Below are positions 36,349-44,370 of a DNA stretch of 64,000 nucleotides, one piece after another; position 1 is the first letter of the stretch; each line of letters starts with the position of its first letter. Below the pieces are notes generated by a model. The model searched no databases. It saw only the letters and a list, made by a program, of their open reading frames with translations, and had not been told where the DNA came from. This DNA comes from Paractinoplanes atraurantiacus. Lineage in GTDB: Bacteria; Actinomycetota; Actinomycetes; Mycobacteriales; Micromonosporaceae. The translations under genes and the position numbers were made by a program. The stretch lies in assembly GCF_900215205.1 (NCBI RefSeq), contig NZ_OBDY01000012.1, forward strand, positions 1 through 64,000. The letters are read 5' to 3'.

Positions 36349-36918
36349 GTGACGGTCATCGTTTGGATGTGTTGCGTGATCGCTCCCGCGCAAGCACCCG
36401 CAAAGTCGCGATGGCCGCGGATCCTCGGTGGTTTCGTCGTCCTCGCCGTCGTCGCGGCCGCCGCGCTCTTGGCCTACGCCAAGTGGCGTGAGCGCGACGA
36501 CGGCGAGGTCCTCACCACCGAGGGCGGCCAGCTCAACATCGCTGTGGTCGACGGCCGGTTCATCTTCCGGGTGACGGCCGTGCGCTGCCGGGTCGGCTCG
36601 GTCGGCGACGGCTCGGTCGACCTCGAGCCCAAGGGCTCCTACTGCCTGGTCGACATCGTCGCCCGCAACGGCTCCTCCAAGCCGGTCGGTTTCGACACCA
36701 CGGCCCAGAAGGGCTACGACGCCGACGGCGCCGAATACTCCACCGACATGCAGGCCGAGGTCATCGCCAACCCCGACCGGAACTTCGTCAACCCGATCGC
36801 CCCGAGCTCGGAGGCGAAGGGGACCCTCGTCTTCGACCTGCCCAAGGGCGGGACCTTGGCGTCGGTGGTGCTGCACGAGTCGTTCCACACCATCGGCGCC
36901 AAGGTCGCTCTCACTTAG
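36349..36918 (+). CDS. Membrane-anchored DUF4352-like protein
   Basis: The ~189-residue protein has one N-terminal transmembrane helix (GGFVVLAVVAAAALLAYA) and an exported beta domain of the DUF4352/TelA-like type (FRVTAVRCRVGSVGDG, GSYCLVDIVARNGSSKPVGF, IAPSSEAKGTLVFDLPKG). Such domains resemble small immunoglobulin-like antigens; the role is unknown. The start is uncertain: GTG 36349, ATG 36367 or GTG 36376 all precede the helix. The end overlaps the convergent MMPL gene by 8 nt. It may be transcribed with the ABC operon, 28 nt upstream. Confidence 0.7.
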   Translation: MTVIVWMCCVIAPAQAPAKSRWPRILGGFVVLAVVAAAALLAYAKWRERDDGEVLTTEGGQLNIAVVDGRFIFRVTAVRCRVGSVGDGSVDLEPKGSYCLVDIVARNGSSKPVGFDTTAQKGYDADGAEYSTDMQAEVIANPDRNFVNPIAPSSEAKGTLVFDLPKGGTLASVVLHESFHTIGAKVALT

Positions 36919-39049
36919 CGGCGCCCACCAGTTCCGGGGTCTCCTCGCGAGCAGCCAACTTCTCGCCCTCGATGTCGACGTTGGGCAGGGCCCGGTCGAG
37001 CCAGCGCGGCAGCCACCAGGCCGACCGGCCGAGCAGGGACAGCACGGCGGGCACGATCGTCATCCGTACGAGGAAGGCGTCGACCGCGACGCCGAAGGCG
37101 AGCGCGAAACCGAGCGACTTGATGATCGCGTCGTCGGCCAGGATGAAACCGGCGAAGACGCTGATCATGATGAGGGCCGCGGCCGTCACCACCCGGGCGC
37201 CGTGCTTCACGCCGGAGACGACCGCCTCGTCCGGTGCGGCGCCGTGCACGAACTCCTCGCGGGCCCGGGTCACCAGGAAGACCTCGTAGTCCATGGCCAG
37301 GCCGAACAGCACGCCGATCAGGAAGATCGGCATGAGGCTGATGATCGGCCCGGTGCTGTCGAGCCCGAGCAGCCCGGACAGCCAGCCCCACTGGAAGACC
37401 GCGACCACCGCGCCGAACGTGGCCGCCACCGAGAGCAGGAAGCCCAGCGTGGCCTTGATCGGCACCGCGATACTGCGGAAGACCACCATCAGGAGCAGAA
37501 TCGCCAGACCCACGACCACGGCCAGGTACGGGATGAGCGCCTCATCCAGCTTCTCCGACACGTCGATGTTGATGGCCGTGGTGCCGGTGACCGCCAGCGT
37601 CGCCCCGGCCACCGAGTGGCTCCGGATGGCCGTGACCAGGTCCTGGGTGGCCTCGCTGCTCGGCCCGCTGCCCGGGATCACGGTCAGCAGGGCGGTGTCG
37701 CCGGCCTTGTTGACGGTCGCCGGGGTCACCGCGACGACGTCGTCCAGACCGCCGATCACCTTCGTGGCCTGCTGGGCGGCGTTGGCGGCCTGACCGGCGG
37801 GCGCCTCGACCACGATGATCAGCGGACCGTTGAAGCCGGCCCCGAAGCCCTCGGCGAGCTGGTCGTACGCCTTGCGCTGGGTCGAGTCGACGGCCGCGGT
37901 GCTGTCGTCGGGCAGGGCCAGCCGCAGGCTCGTGGCCGGAATGGCGATCACGGCCAGCACGCCGGCCGCCATCAGCAGGGCGGGCACCCGGCGGCGCACC
38001 ACGAGCCGGGCCCAGCGCTCGCCCAGCGCCATGCCGGTGACGACCCGCCGGCGCTTCTTGGCCAGGATCTTGTCGCCGGCGAAGCCGAGCAGGGCCGGCA
38101 GCAGCGTCAGGTTGATCAGCACGGCGACCGCGACGGTGCCCGCGGCGGCCAGGCCCATGCTGGTGAGGAAACCGATGCCGACCACCGAGAGCGCGGCCAG
38201 CGCGATGATCACGGTGAGGCCGGCGAAGACGACAGCCGAGCCGGCGGTGCCGAGCGCGCGACCGGCGGCTTCTTCCTTCTCGCGGCCCTCGGCCAGCTCG
38301 TGCCGGTAGCGGGAGACCACGAACAGCGCGTAGTCGATGCCGACGGCCAGGCCGAGCATCGTGGCCAGGGCCGAGGTCGAGCCGCTGAGGTCGAAGAAGC
38401 CGGTGGCGATCTGGATGCCGAGCATGCCCACGCCGACGCTGAGCAGGGCGGTGAGCAGCGGCAGCCCGGCCGCGACGAGGGCGCCGAAGGTGATGACCAG
38501 GACCACCGCGGCCACCACCACGCCGATCGCCTCGGTCGCCCCGCCGGCCTCGGCGGCCTGGGTGGCGGTGCCGCCGTACTCGACCTCGACGCCCGCCGAC
38601 TCGGCGGAGTTCCCGGCCGCGTAGAGGGCCTCCCGGTCGTGCTCGGTCACGTCGCCGGCGCTGACCTTGTAGGTGACGGTCGTGTACGCGGTCTGCTTGT
38701 CGGCCGAGACCGTCGGCTCGGCGACCGCGGCCACGTCGGGCGCGCCGCGCAGCGCGGTCACCGCCCGCTTCAGGGCCGCCTGCTGGTCGGTGTCGGTCAG
38801 CTTGGTGGCCCCGTCGACGGTGAAGACGACCTGGGCCGAGGCGGTGTCCCCGCCGCCGCCCATCTTCTCCTTGATGACGTCCAGGGCGCGGGACGACTCC
38901 GTACCGGGAATGGAGAACGCATTGCTCGTCGGCCCGGACAGCGTGGCCGCGCCGACGCCGAGGAGGGCGAACAGCAACAGCCACATGACGGTCACCCGGC
39001 GGCGCCGCCGGAACGAGAACCGGCCGAGCCGGTAGAGGAGAGTCGCCAC
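36911..39049 (-). CDS. MMPL-family (RND-type) transporter
   Basis: The 712-residue protein has about 11-12 transmembrane helices and two exported loops, the MMPL layout. Features are an N-terminal helix then a large loop (TSNAFSIPGTESSRALDV), the repeated motif LAVGIDYALFVVSRYRHELA in the first half, and its partner GLAMDYEVFLVTRAREEFVHG in the second. Paired Asp-Tyr residues in these motifs carry proton flow. Family members export lipids, siderophores or drugs. GTG start at 39049 has GGAGG upstream. It is divergent from a two-component system, which may control it. Confidence 0.92.
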   Translation of the reverse strand: MATLLYRLGRFSFRRRRRVTVMWLLLFALLGVGAATLSGPTSNAFSIPGTESSRALDVIKEKMGGGGDTASAQVVFTVDGATKLTDTDQQAALKRAVTALRGAPDVAAVAEPTVSADKQTAYTTVTYKVSAGDVTEHDREALYAAGNSAESAGVEVEYGGTATQAAEAGGATEAIGVVVAAVVLVITFGALVAAGLPLLTALLSVGVGMLGIQIATGFFDLSGSTSALATMLGLAVGIDYALFVVSRYRHELAEGREKEEAAGRALGTAGSAVVFAGLTVIIALAALSVVGIGFLTSMGLAAAGTVAVAVLINLTLLPALLGFAGDKILAKKRRRVVTGMALGERWARLVVRRRVPALLMAAGVLAVIAIPATSLRLALPDDSTAAVDSTQRKAYDQLAEGFGAGFNGPLIIVVEAPAGQAANAAQQATKVIGGLDDVVAVTPATVNKAGDTALLTVIPGSGPSSEATQDLVTAIRSHSVAGATLAVTGTTAINIDVSEKLDEALIPYLAVVVGLAILLLMVVFRSIAVPIKATLGFLLSVAATFGAVVAVFQWGWLSGLLGLDSTGPIISLMPIFLIGVLFGLAMDYEVFLVTRAREEFVHGAAPDEAVVSGVKHGARVVTAAALIMISVFAGFILADDAIIKSLGFALAFGVAVDAFLVRMTIVPAVLSLLGRSAWWLPRWLDRALPNVDIEGEKLAAREETPELVGAAK

Positions 39050-39222
39050 CTGAGATGCCCTCCGAGAGGTAGAAGAAGTGACCTCTTCACGGTCCCGGGA
39101 AGCGGCGGAAATAGCGTCGTCCGAGCGCGGTCGGCCCGTACTGCGGCCGCGGTATTCCGGCCGCCCGGTGGCTACTACGCGGAGACGACGCCGGGGCGGG
39201 ACAGCTGCGCCTACCGTCGAGG

Positions 39223-40383
39223 GTGATGATGACCAAGGTCGAGGCGTGGGCCCGCCGGCGCCAGTCCCTGCTGTGGGATCTGCTGATCGCCGTCATGCTC
39301 GGCTGGGCCACGATCAAGCTCGAGGAGGCGCAGGGCCAGCGGCGCTACGTCGTGCTCACCACGATCGCCGTCCTGGCGGTCTTCGCCCGCCGCCGGTGGC
39401 CGCTGCCGACCCTCGCGGTGGTCACCGTGGCCACTCTGGTGACCATCGCCATCAAGGCACCCTCGGGCGGTCTTCTCCTGGCCGCCGGCGTGGTCATGTA
39501 CGCCGTGCCGTTCCGGCCGCGCGAGTACGCCTGCGCGGTGTCCGCGGCGATCTTCGTGACCGGGCTGATCGCCGACACCCACAGCTGGTGGAACATCCAG
39601 TCCCTGGCCGCCTTCTCGTGGATCTTCGGCGGCGCCGGCCTCGGGCTGGGCGTGCGCTCCCGCCGGGCGTACATCCTCGAAGTGACCGAAAGGGCCCGCC
39701 AAGCGGAACAGACCCGCGAGGAGGAGGCCCGGCGGCGCGTGATGGACGAGCGGTTGCGCATCGCGCGCGAGCTGCACGACGTGGTGGCCCACCACATCGC
39801 GGTGATCAGCGTGCAGGCCGGCGCGGCCGGTCACGTGCTGCAGAAGCATCCCGAGCAGGTCTGGCCGGTGCTCGGGCACATCCGCGACGCGGCCGACACC
39901 GTGCTCCGCGAGATCCAGTCGGTGATCGGCGTGCTCCGCGACCCCGACGAGGTCGACAGCACGGAGCCGACCTCCGGCCTGGACCGGCTGCCGGACCTGC
40001 TGAGCGGTCTGGGCGCGGCGGGTTTCCGCGTACGCCTTCTTCAGAACGGCTCGCCACAGGAGCTGCCCGCGATGACGGACCTCGCCGCGTACCGGATCGT
40101 GCAGGAGGCGCTGACCAACGCCCATCGGTACGGCGACGGGACAGCCCATCTGGACATCTCGTACGAAGCGGAGGCGATCACCCTCGACGTCACCAACACG
40201 ATCGTCCCGTACCGGGTGAACACCCGCTCGGGCTCCGGTTTCGGCCAGATCGGCATGCGGGAACGGGCCGCGGCCGCCCACGGGACTTTGACCACCGGGC
40301 CGGACGGCGACGGGCGCTACCGCGTCCACGCCGTGCTGCCTCTGAAAGGACACACCGGTGACCATCCGCGTGCTGCTTGCTGA
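39223..40383 (+). CDS. Sensor histidine kinase, NarL-partner (HisKA_3) type
   Basis: This 386-residue protein has four to five N-terminal helices with short loops (about 15-145), then a coiled linker (TERARQAEQTREEEARRR), the dimerisation box RIARELHDVVAHH with H185, and an HATPase domain (RIVQEALTNAHRYG, GFGQIGMRERAAA). It lacks a large sensor domain, so it probably senses a signal in the membrane. Start options are GTG 39223 and ATG 39226/39229, 5-11 nt after TACCGT, so it is likely leaderless. It overlaps the response regulator gene by 26 nt. Confidence 0.93.
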   Translation: MMMTKVEAWARRRQSLLWDLLIAVMLGWATIKLEEAQGQRRYVVLTTIAVLAVFARRRWPLPTLAVVTVATLVTIAIKAPSGGLLLAAGVVMYAVPFRPREYACAVSAAIFVTGLIADTHSWWNIQSLAAFSWIFGGAGLGLGVRSRRAYILEVTERARQAEQTREEEARRRVMDERLRIARELHDVVAHHIAVISVQAGAAGHVLQKHPEQVWPVLGHIRDAADTVLREIQSVIGVLRDPDEVDSTEPTSGLDRLPDLLSGLGAAGFRVRLLQNGSPQELPAMTDLAAYRIVQEALTNAHRYGDGTAHLDISYEAEAITLDVTNTIVPYRVNTRSGSGFGQIGMRERAAAAHGTLTTGPDGDGRYRVHAVLPLKGHTGDHPRAAC

Positions 40384-41035
40384 CGACCAGGCGCTGATCC
40401 GCGCCGGCTTCAAGATGATCCTCGACGCCGAGGACGGTCTGGAGGTCGCGGGTGAGGCCTCCGACGGCGAGGAGGCGGTCGCGCTGGCCCGCTCGGCCCG
40501 CGTCGACGTGGTGCTGATGGACATCCGGATGCCGCACATGGACGGGCTCGAGGCGACGCGGCGCATCTGCGCCGACGACCATTTGGCGGGTGTACGGGTC
40601 CTGGTGCTCACCACGTTCGAGAACGACGACAACGTGGTGCTCGCCCTGCAGGCCGGCGCCAGCGGCTTCCTCGGCAAGAACGTGGCGCCGGCCGACCTGG
40701 TCAACGCGATCCGCGTCGTGGCCGGTGGCGAGGCCCTGCTCTCCCCGCGCGCCACCCAGGGCCTGGTCGGCCGCTTCCTCGACCAGCTGCGCCCGCCACC
40801 GGCGCAGGCGCTGGCCGCCCTCGACGTCCTCACCGACCGCGAACGCGAGATCCTCGTCCTGGTCGCCCACGGACTGTCCAACGAGGACATCGCGACCCGC
40901 CTCTACGTCTCCCCGCTGACCGCCAAGACCCACATCAACCGCGCGATGGCCAAACTGGGCGCCCGCGACCGCGCCCAGCTGGTCGTCCTGGCCTACCAGA
41001 GCGGCCTGGTCCGGCCGGGCGACCCCCTGCCCTAG
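40358..41035 (+). CDS. NarL/FixJ-family response regulator
   Basis: The 225-residue protein has a receiver domain with the acidic pair D9-D10, phospho-acceptor D55 (VVLMDIRMP), a threonine in VLTTFE and a lysine in GFLGKN. The C-terminal LuxR helix-turn-helix follows (LTDREREILVLVAHGLSNED, PLTAKTHINRAMAKLG). The GTG start lies inside the kinase gene, a sign of coupled synthesis. Divergence from the MMPL gene makes that transporter a likely target. Its stop shares CTAG with the stop of the convergent MOSC gene. Confidence 0.95.
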   Translation: MTIRVLLADDQALIRAGFKMILDAEDGLEVAGEASDGEEAVALARSARVDVVLMDIRMPHMDGLEATRRICADDHLAGVRVLVLTTFENDDNVVLALQAGASGFLGKNVAPADLVNAIRVVAGGEALLSPRATQGLVGRFLDQLRPPPAQALAALDVLTDREREILVLVAHGLSNEDIATRLYVSPLTAKTHINRAMAKLGARDRAQLVVLAYQSGLVRPGDPLP

Positions 41036-42750
41036 AGATCGAGGACGACGTCGCCGCGCGGGCGGGCGGAGCAGATCAGGACGTTTCCCTCGGCCGGTGG
41101 GTCGACCGGGTCGGTGGTGTAGGTGACCTCGCCGGAGAGCAGGCCCGACTCGCAGTTGTGGCAGACGCCGACGCGGCACGACCAGCGGACCGGGACGTCG
41201 CAGGCCTCGGCCAGGTCGAGCAGGCTGGTCTCGCCGTCGGGCCAGGGGACGGTCAGGTCGCTGCGCACGAACGACACCGACGGGCCGGTGCCCTTTTTTC
41301 CGTCCGGTTGGTGCGGTGGCCGGGCCGGTGGGGCGCTGATGCCGGGGGTCAGGGCGGCCCGCGCTCCGAAGACCTCGGTGTGGACCCGGCCGGCCGGGAA
41401 GGCGGCGGCGACGGCCTCCTCCATGGCGGTGGGGCCGCACAGGTAGACGTCGGCGTCGTCCGGAAGGTCGAGCGTGCGCAGCAGGCCGGCCGACAGGTGC
41501 CCGGCGACGTCGTAGTCCGTGTCCTGCGGCCGGGGGCGGCTGTAACAGACGTACGACCGGGCCTGGGGTAGTTGCCGGAGAAGCTCCTCGGCCTCGGCCG
41601 CGAACGGGCGCTCGCCGCCGTCGCGGGCGGCCTGCACCCACCAGATCCTCCGCGTGGAGCGCTGCTCGGCGAGGGCGTGCAGCATGGCCAGCACCGGCGT
41701 CGCGCCGACACCGCCGCTGATCAGCACGACCGGCGAGGTGCCCGGCGCCAGCACGAACGAACCGCGCGGCGCGGCGACATCCACCAAGTCGCCGGCGCGG
41801 ACATGCGTGTGCAGATATTCGCTGCCCACCCCGTGCGGCTCGCGCTTGACGCTGATCCGGTACGCGGCGTCGCCCGGCCGCCCGGAGAGCGAGTAGCTGC
41901 GGACGAGGCCGTCCCGCAGGCGTACCGTCAAGAACTGCCCTGCAAGTGCGGCCGGCAAAGGGATCCCGTCCGGATCGGCCAGCCGCACCGACGTGATCGT
42001 GCTGCTCTCCCGCTCGACCGCGGTCACCCGCAAAGCCCGGAATCCACCCCAGGCGGGCGGCGGCGCGGCGTCGACCAGCCCGGCGTTGCCGCTCGCCGAG
42101 TCAGGCTGGTCGAGCATCGCCCGGAACGACCCCTGCCAGCCCGGGCTGAGCGCCGGAATCCGCAGCGCCCGCTCGATCCGCTCCCGGTCATGACCCGGCA
42201 GATAGAGCAGACCATCCACCTCGGACACGGTGAGGCCCTCCGGCCCGTCAGCGACCTTGACGATCTCGTCGCCGGCCGTCACCTCGCCCTCTTCGAGCAC
42301 CCGGAAGTAGAACCCCGGCCGCCGATGCTGGACGAGCAGCGCCGGCATCCGCGGGTCGTCCATCCGGATGCCGACCCGATAGCAGGTCACCCGAGGCTGC
42401 GTGACCTCGAACAGCGCCGCCCCGATCCGGTAGCGGTCCCCGACGCAGACCTCGTCGTCGGCCAGCCCGTCGACCGTGAAGTTCTCGCCGAACTGCCCAA
42501 ATTCAAAATCGTCACGACCGAGGAACTTCTGCCAATAGACGTACGACTCGAGCTGGTACACGAACACAGCGCGCTGCTCACCGCCGTGCCCGCCGAGATC
42601 CCCCTGCCCGTCCCCGTCCAGGTTGAGCCGCCGCGCCATCACGGCCCCTTCGACGGGCGCCTTCCAGATGCCCGTATAGACGGTCCGCCCGCGCCACTCG
42701 ACATCCTTGGGCAGCCCGACGTTGACCGACCGCAACATCGCCATCCCCAC
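41032..42750 (-). CDS. MOSC domain fused to a ferredoxin-type oxidoreductase
   Basis: This 572-residue fusion has an N-terminal MOSC plus 3-alpha module of the YiiM type (about 1-215; LDGDGQGDLGGHGGEQRAVF, GQFGENFTVDG, VTCYRVGIRM with the key cysteine). A ferredoxin-NADP reductase part follows (FAD-binding VRSYSLSGR, NAD-binding GGVGATPVLAML, YLCGPTAM), then a 2Fe-2S domain (CRVGVCHNCESG with a later ICSAR). YiiM-like enzymes reduce N-hydroxylated compounds using molybdenum cofactor; here the electron chain is in the same chain. The start may be ATG 42750, 42744 or 42738. The C terminus shares the CTAG stop with the response regulator gene. Confidence 0.9.
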   Translation of the reverse strand: MGMAMLRSVNVGLPKDVEWRGRTVYTGIWKAPVEGAVMARRLNLDGDGQGDLGGHGGEQRAVFVYQLESYVYWQKFLGRDDFEFGQFGENFTVDGLADDEVCVGDRYRIGAALFEVTQPRVTCYRVGIRMDDPRMPALLVQHRRPGFYFRVLEEGEVTAGDEIVKVADGPEGLTVSEVDGLLYLPGHDRERIERALRIPALSPGWQGSFRAMLDQPDSASGNAGLVDAAPPPAWGGFRALRVTAVERESSTITSVRLADPDGIPLPAALAGQFLTVRLRDGLVRSYSLSGRPGDAAYRISVKREPHGVGSEYLHTHVRAGDLVDVAAPRGSFVLAPGTSPVVLISGGVGATPVLAMLHALAEQRSTRRIWWVQAARDGGERPFAAEAEELLRQLPQARSYVCYSRPRPQDTDYDVAGHLSAGLLRTLDLPDDADVYLCGPTAMEEAVAAAFPAGRVHTEVFGARAALTPGISAPPARPPHQPDGKKGTGPSVSFVRSDLTVPWPDGETSLLDLAEACDVPVRWSCRVGVCHNCESGLLSGEVTYTTDPVDPPAEGNVLICSARPRGDVVLDL

Positions 42751-42765
42751 ATCTTGCGACTGTCT

Positions 42766-43018
42766 TCAGGAGGTGGAGCCGCGGTGGTGACGCCGATCAC
42801 TCCCGTCCGCGGGCCTCATGTGTGCGGATCCCCGGACCGTGGGGTCGGCGCCGTCCGGCGTCCGGAGGCGGTCGGTCGGCAGAAAGCCCGGCAGCGCGAA
42901 CCGCTCCGCGTGTTCGGCCTCGGACAGCACGAATGTGCCGTCGCGAAGATGCGGCTGTCAGCCGTGCTTCAAGGCGTAGTCGATGGTCGCTCGAACGTCG
43001 GCGACGCGGGATAGGCAC
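42766..43018 (-). pseudogene. Decayed coding remnant with an in-frame stop
   Basis: One minus-strand frame reads LSRVADVRATIDYALKHG, then a TGA, then continues as RDGTFVLSEAEHAERFALPG and on to a stop at 42766. Both parts have protein-like composition and GC-rich third positions, but neither has a start. It looks like a 3' gene piece with a nonsense mutation. The family is not recognised. Confidence 0.4.
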
Positions 43019-43044
43019 CGTCGGCGGCGTTGCACCCCACGGCG

Positions 43045-43330
43045 ACGCGTGGCCGGAACGCCCCTTATTGTCCGCCTGGGCGATGCCGCCGACGCGATCG
43101 CGGCGCTTCCTCCCGGCCTGAGCGTCGAGCAGCGGGCGGCTTTCCTCGGCGTGCTGAAGGACGTGTTGCGGGAGGCCTCACCGGCGGACCGCGACGCGGT
43201 GGCGACCGGCTTCTTCGAGGCGCTGCTGCACAAGGGGCGACTCAGACTTCGACCTGCGGCAGGCATGGGACCTGCTCGGCCGCGAGACACGCGCTTACTG
43301 CCTGGCCTGGTTCCGACTCCCAGTCGATCA
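43045..43330 (+). pseudogene. Decayed helical-protein remnant with a one-base frameshift
   Basis: On the plus strand, LSVEQRAAFLGVLKDVLREA and the following ADRDAVATGFFEALLHKG form a convincing helical frame from about 43060 to 43240. Removing one G from the run at 43238-43241 joins it to DSDFDLRQAWDLLGRETRAY in the next frame. No start or proper end is visible. The family is not recognised. Confidence 0.4.
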
Positions 43331-43500
43331 GGGAGATCGTCACGGTCCAGCGGCCCGGTGGCAGCGGGACCCGCACGCCCTCGGTCGGGTCTGCCTCGAC
43401 ATGTCGAAGGAGCCGGGCGCCCACAACGCGCCCACAGCCACGTCGGTGACCATCAGTCCGGAGATTTCCATCGGGGCGCGGTCTACGGGCGCGGTGGCGA
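43300..43500 (-). pseudogene. Decayed minus-strand remnant
   Basis: Minus-strand sequence reads MEISGLMVTDVAVGALWAPG in one frame and, after about 43400, EADPTEGVRVPLPPGRWTVT followed by ISLIDWESEPGQ in another. Together they resemble a small beta-rich protein broken by a frameshift. It overlaps the end of the plus-strand remnant. The family is unknown. Confidence 0.35.
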
Positions 43501-43503
43501 GCT

Positions 43504-44361
43504 TCAGGGGGTGGCCCGGGCTCGGATGATCAAGGCTATCCCGAACAGGGCGGGTAGCAGCATCACCTGTGGGAGCAAGGCGATCAGGCCGTGGCCGGTC
43601 AGGTGCCAGGCGGTCCACAGGCCGATGGTGGTGGCTGCGGCGATGACGGTCAGGCCGATGGCGGTGTCCCGGGTGGCGGGGCGTGGGGTGGGGGCCGGCA
43701 GCGGGCGGTCGGGCTCGGCGGCGATGCCGGCGATCAGGCGGCGGTAGGCCTCCGGGGTGCCGATCTTGGGGCGTTCCGCGGGGTGGGCCGCGTAGAAGCG
43801 GAGGGCGGCCGCCACGAACGCGGCGGAGGTCTTGTCGAAGATCAGGGTGTCGTGGTTGGCGGGGCGGCCGGTTGTCTCGGGCTCTTCGAGAAACGCAACC
43901 GTGATCTCGCCGTCGAGGTCGTTGCGGGGCTGGGTCTCCGCCAAGGCCGACCACGGGTAGAAGAGCGTGCCGGCCAGCTTGTCCGCCCGTACACCTGTGG
44001 GGGTGAAAGTCACGCCCGTGCCGTGCCAGAGGCCGTACCCGTAAAACGGCAGTGGCGTGAGTGTGGCGATCAGAAGGACCACCCACGCCGTCCGGTCGGG
44101 CCCGGCGAGACCGAGGCCGAGCGACAGGCAGGCCGCGATCAGCGCGAAGTGGGCCAGGCCGGCCAGGATCAGCGCGGGGCCGCGGGGTGTCGTGAAGCCG
44201 GGCATCGACGGCGTGCGGGGGCGTTCGGCCAGGTACCAGGCCAGCAAGGTCAGGGCGACCGCCGCGGCGAGCAGGAGGGCGCCGCGGTGGGCCAGGGCCA
44301 GGATGACGAGAACCGCCGCGCCTCCGACGAGAGTGGCGCGGCGGTGCCGGACGATGAGCAC
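43504..44361 (-). CDS. Membrane protein with a PH-like cytosolic domain
   Basis: The 285-residue protein has two helices near 10-45, two near 60-110, a soluble middle part (about 112-225) and two C-terminal helices. The soluble part starts GVTFTPTGVRADKLAGTLFY, similar to bacterial PH-like domains (DUF3093/YdbT type). The family is uncertain. It ends 3 nt after the decayed region and starts 9 nt after the GH26-like gene stop, so it may be transcribed with that gene. Confidence 0.65.
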   Translation of the reverse strand: MLIVRHRRATLVGGAAVLVILALAHRGALLLAAAVALTLLAWYLAERPRTPSMPGFTTPRGPALILAGLAHFALIAACLSLGLGLAGPDRTAWVVLLIATLTPLPFYGYGLWHGTGVTFTPTGVRADKLAGTLFYPWSALAETQPRNDLDGEITVAFLEEPETTGRPANHDTLIFDKTSAAFVAAALRFYAAHPAERPKIGTPEAYRRLIAGIAAEPDRPLPAPTPRPATRDTAIGLTVIAAATTIGLWTAWHLTGHGLIALLPQVMLLPALFGIALIIRARATP

Positions 44362-44370
44362 GGGTGGAGG

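Noticed and set aside
36345..36357. GACCG-TGA-CGGTC palindrome at the start of the DUF4352-like gene
   Set aside because: Short GC-rich arms; may be inside the coding region depending on the start codon used.
39072..39090. Overlapping dyads GAAGA/TCTTC and GTGA/TCAC upstream of the MMPL gene
   Set aside because: Arms of only 4-5 bp; expected by chance in a gap of this size.
42797..43018. Plus-strand and alternative minus-strand short frames in the decayed region
   Set aside because: Arg-rich composition typical of non-coding frames; the chosen frame is the only one with balanced residues.
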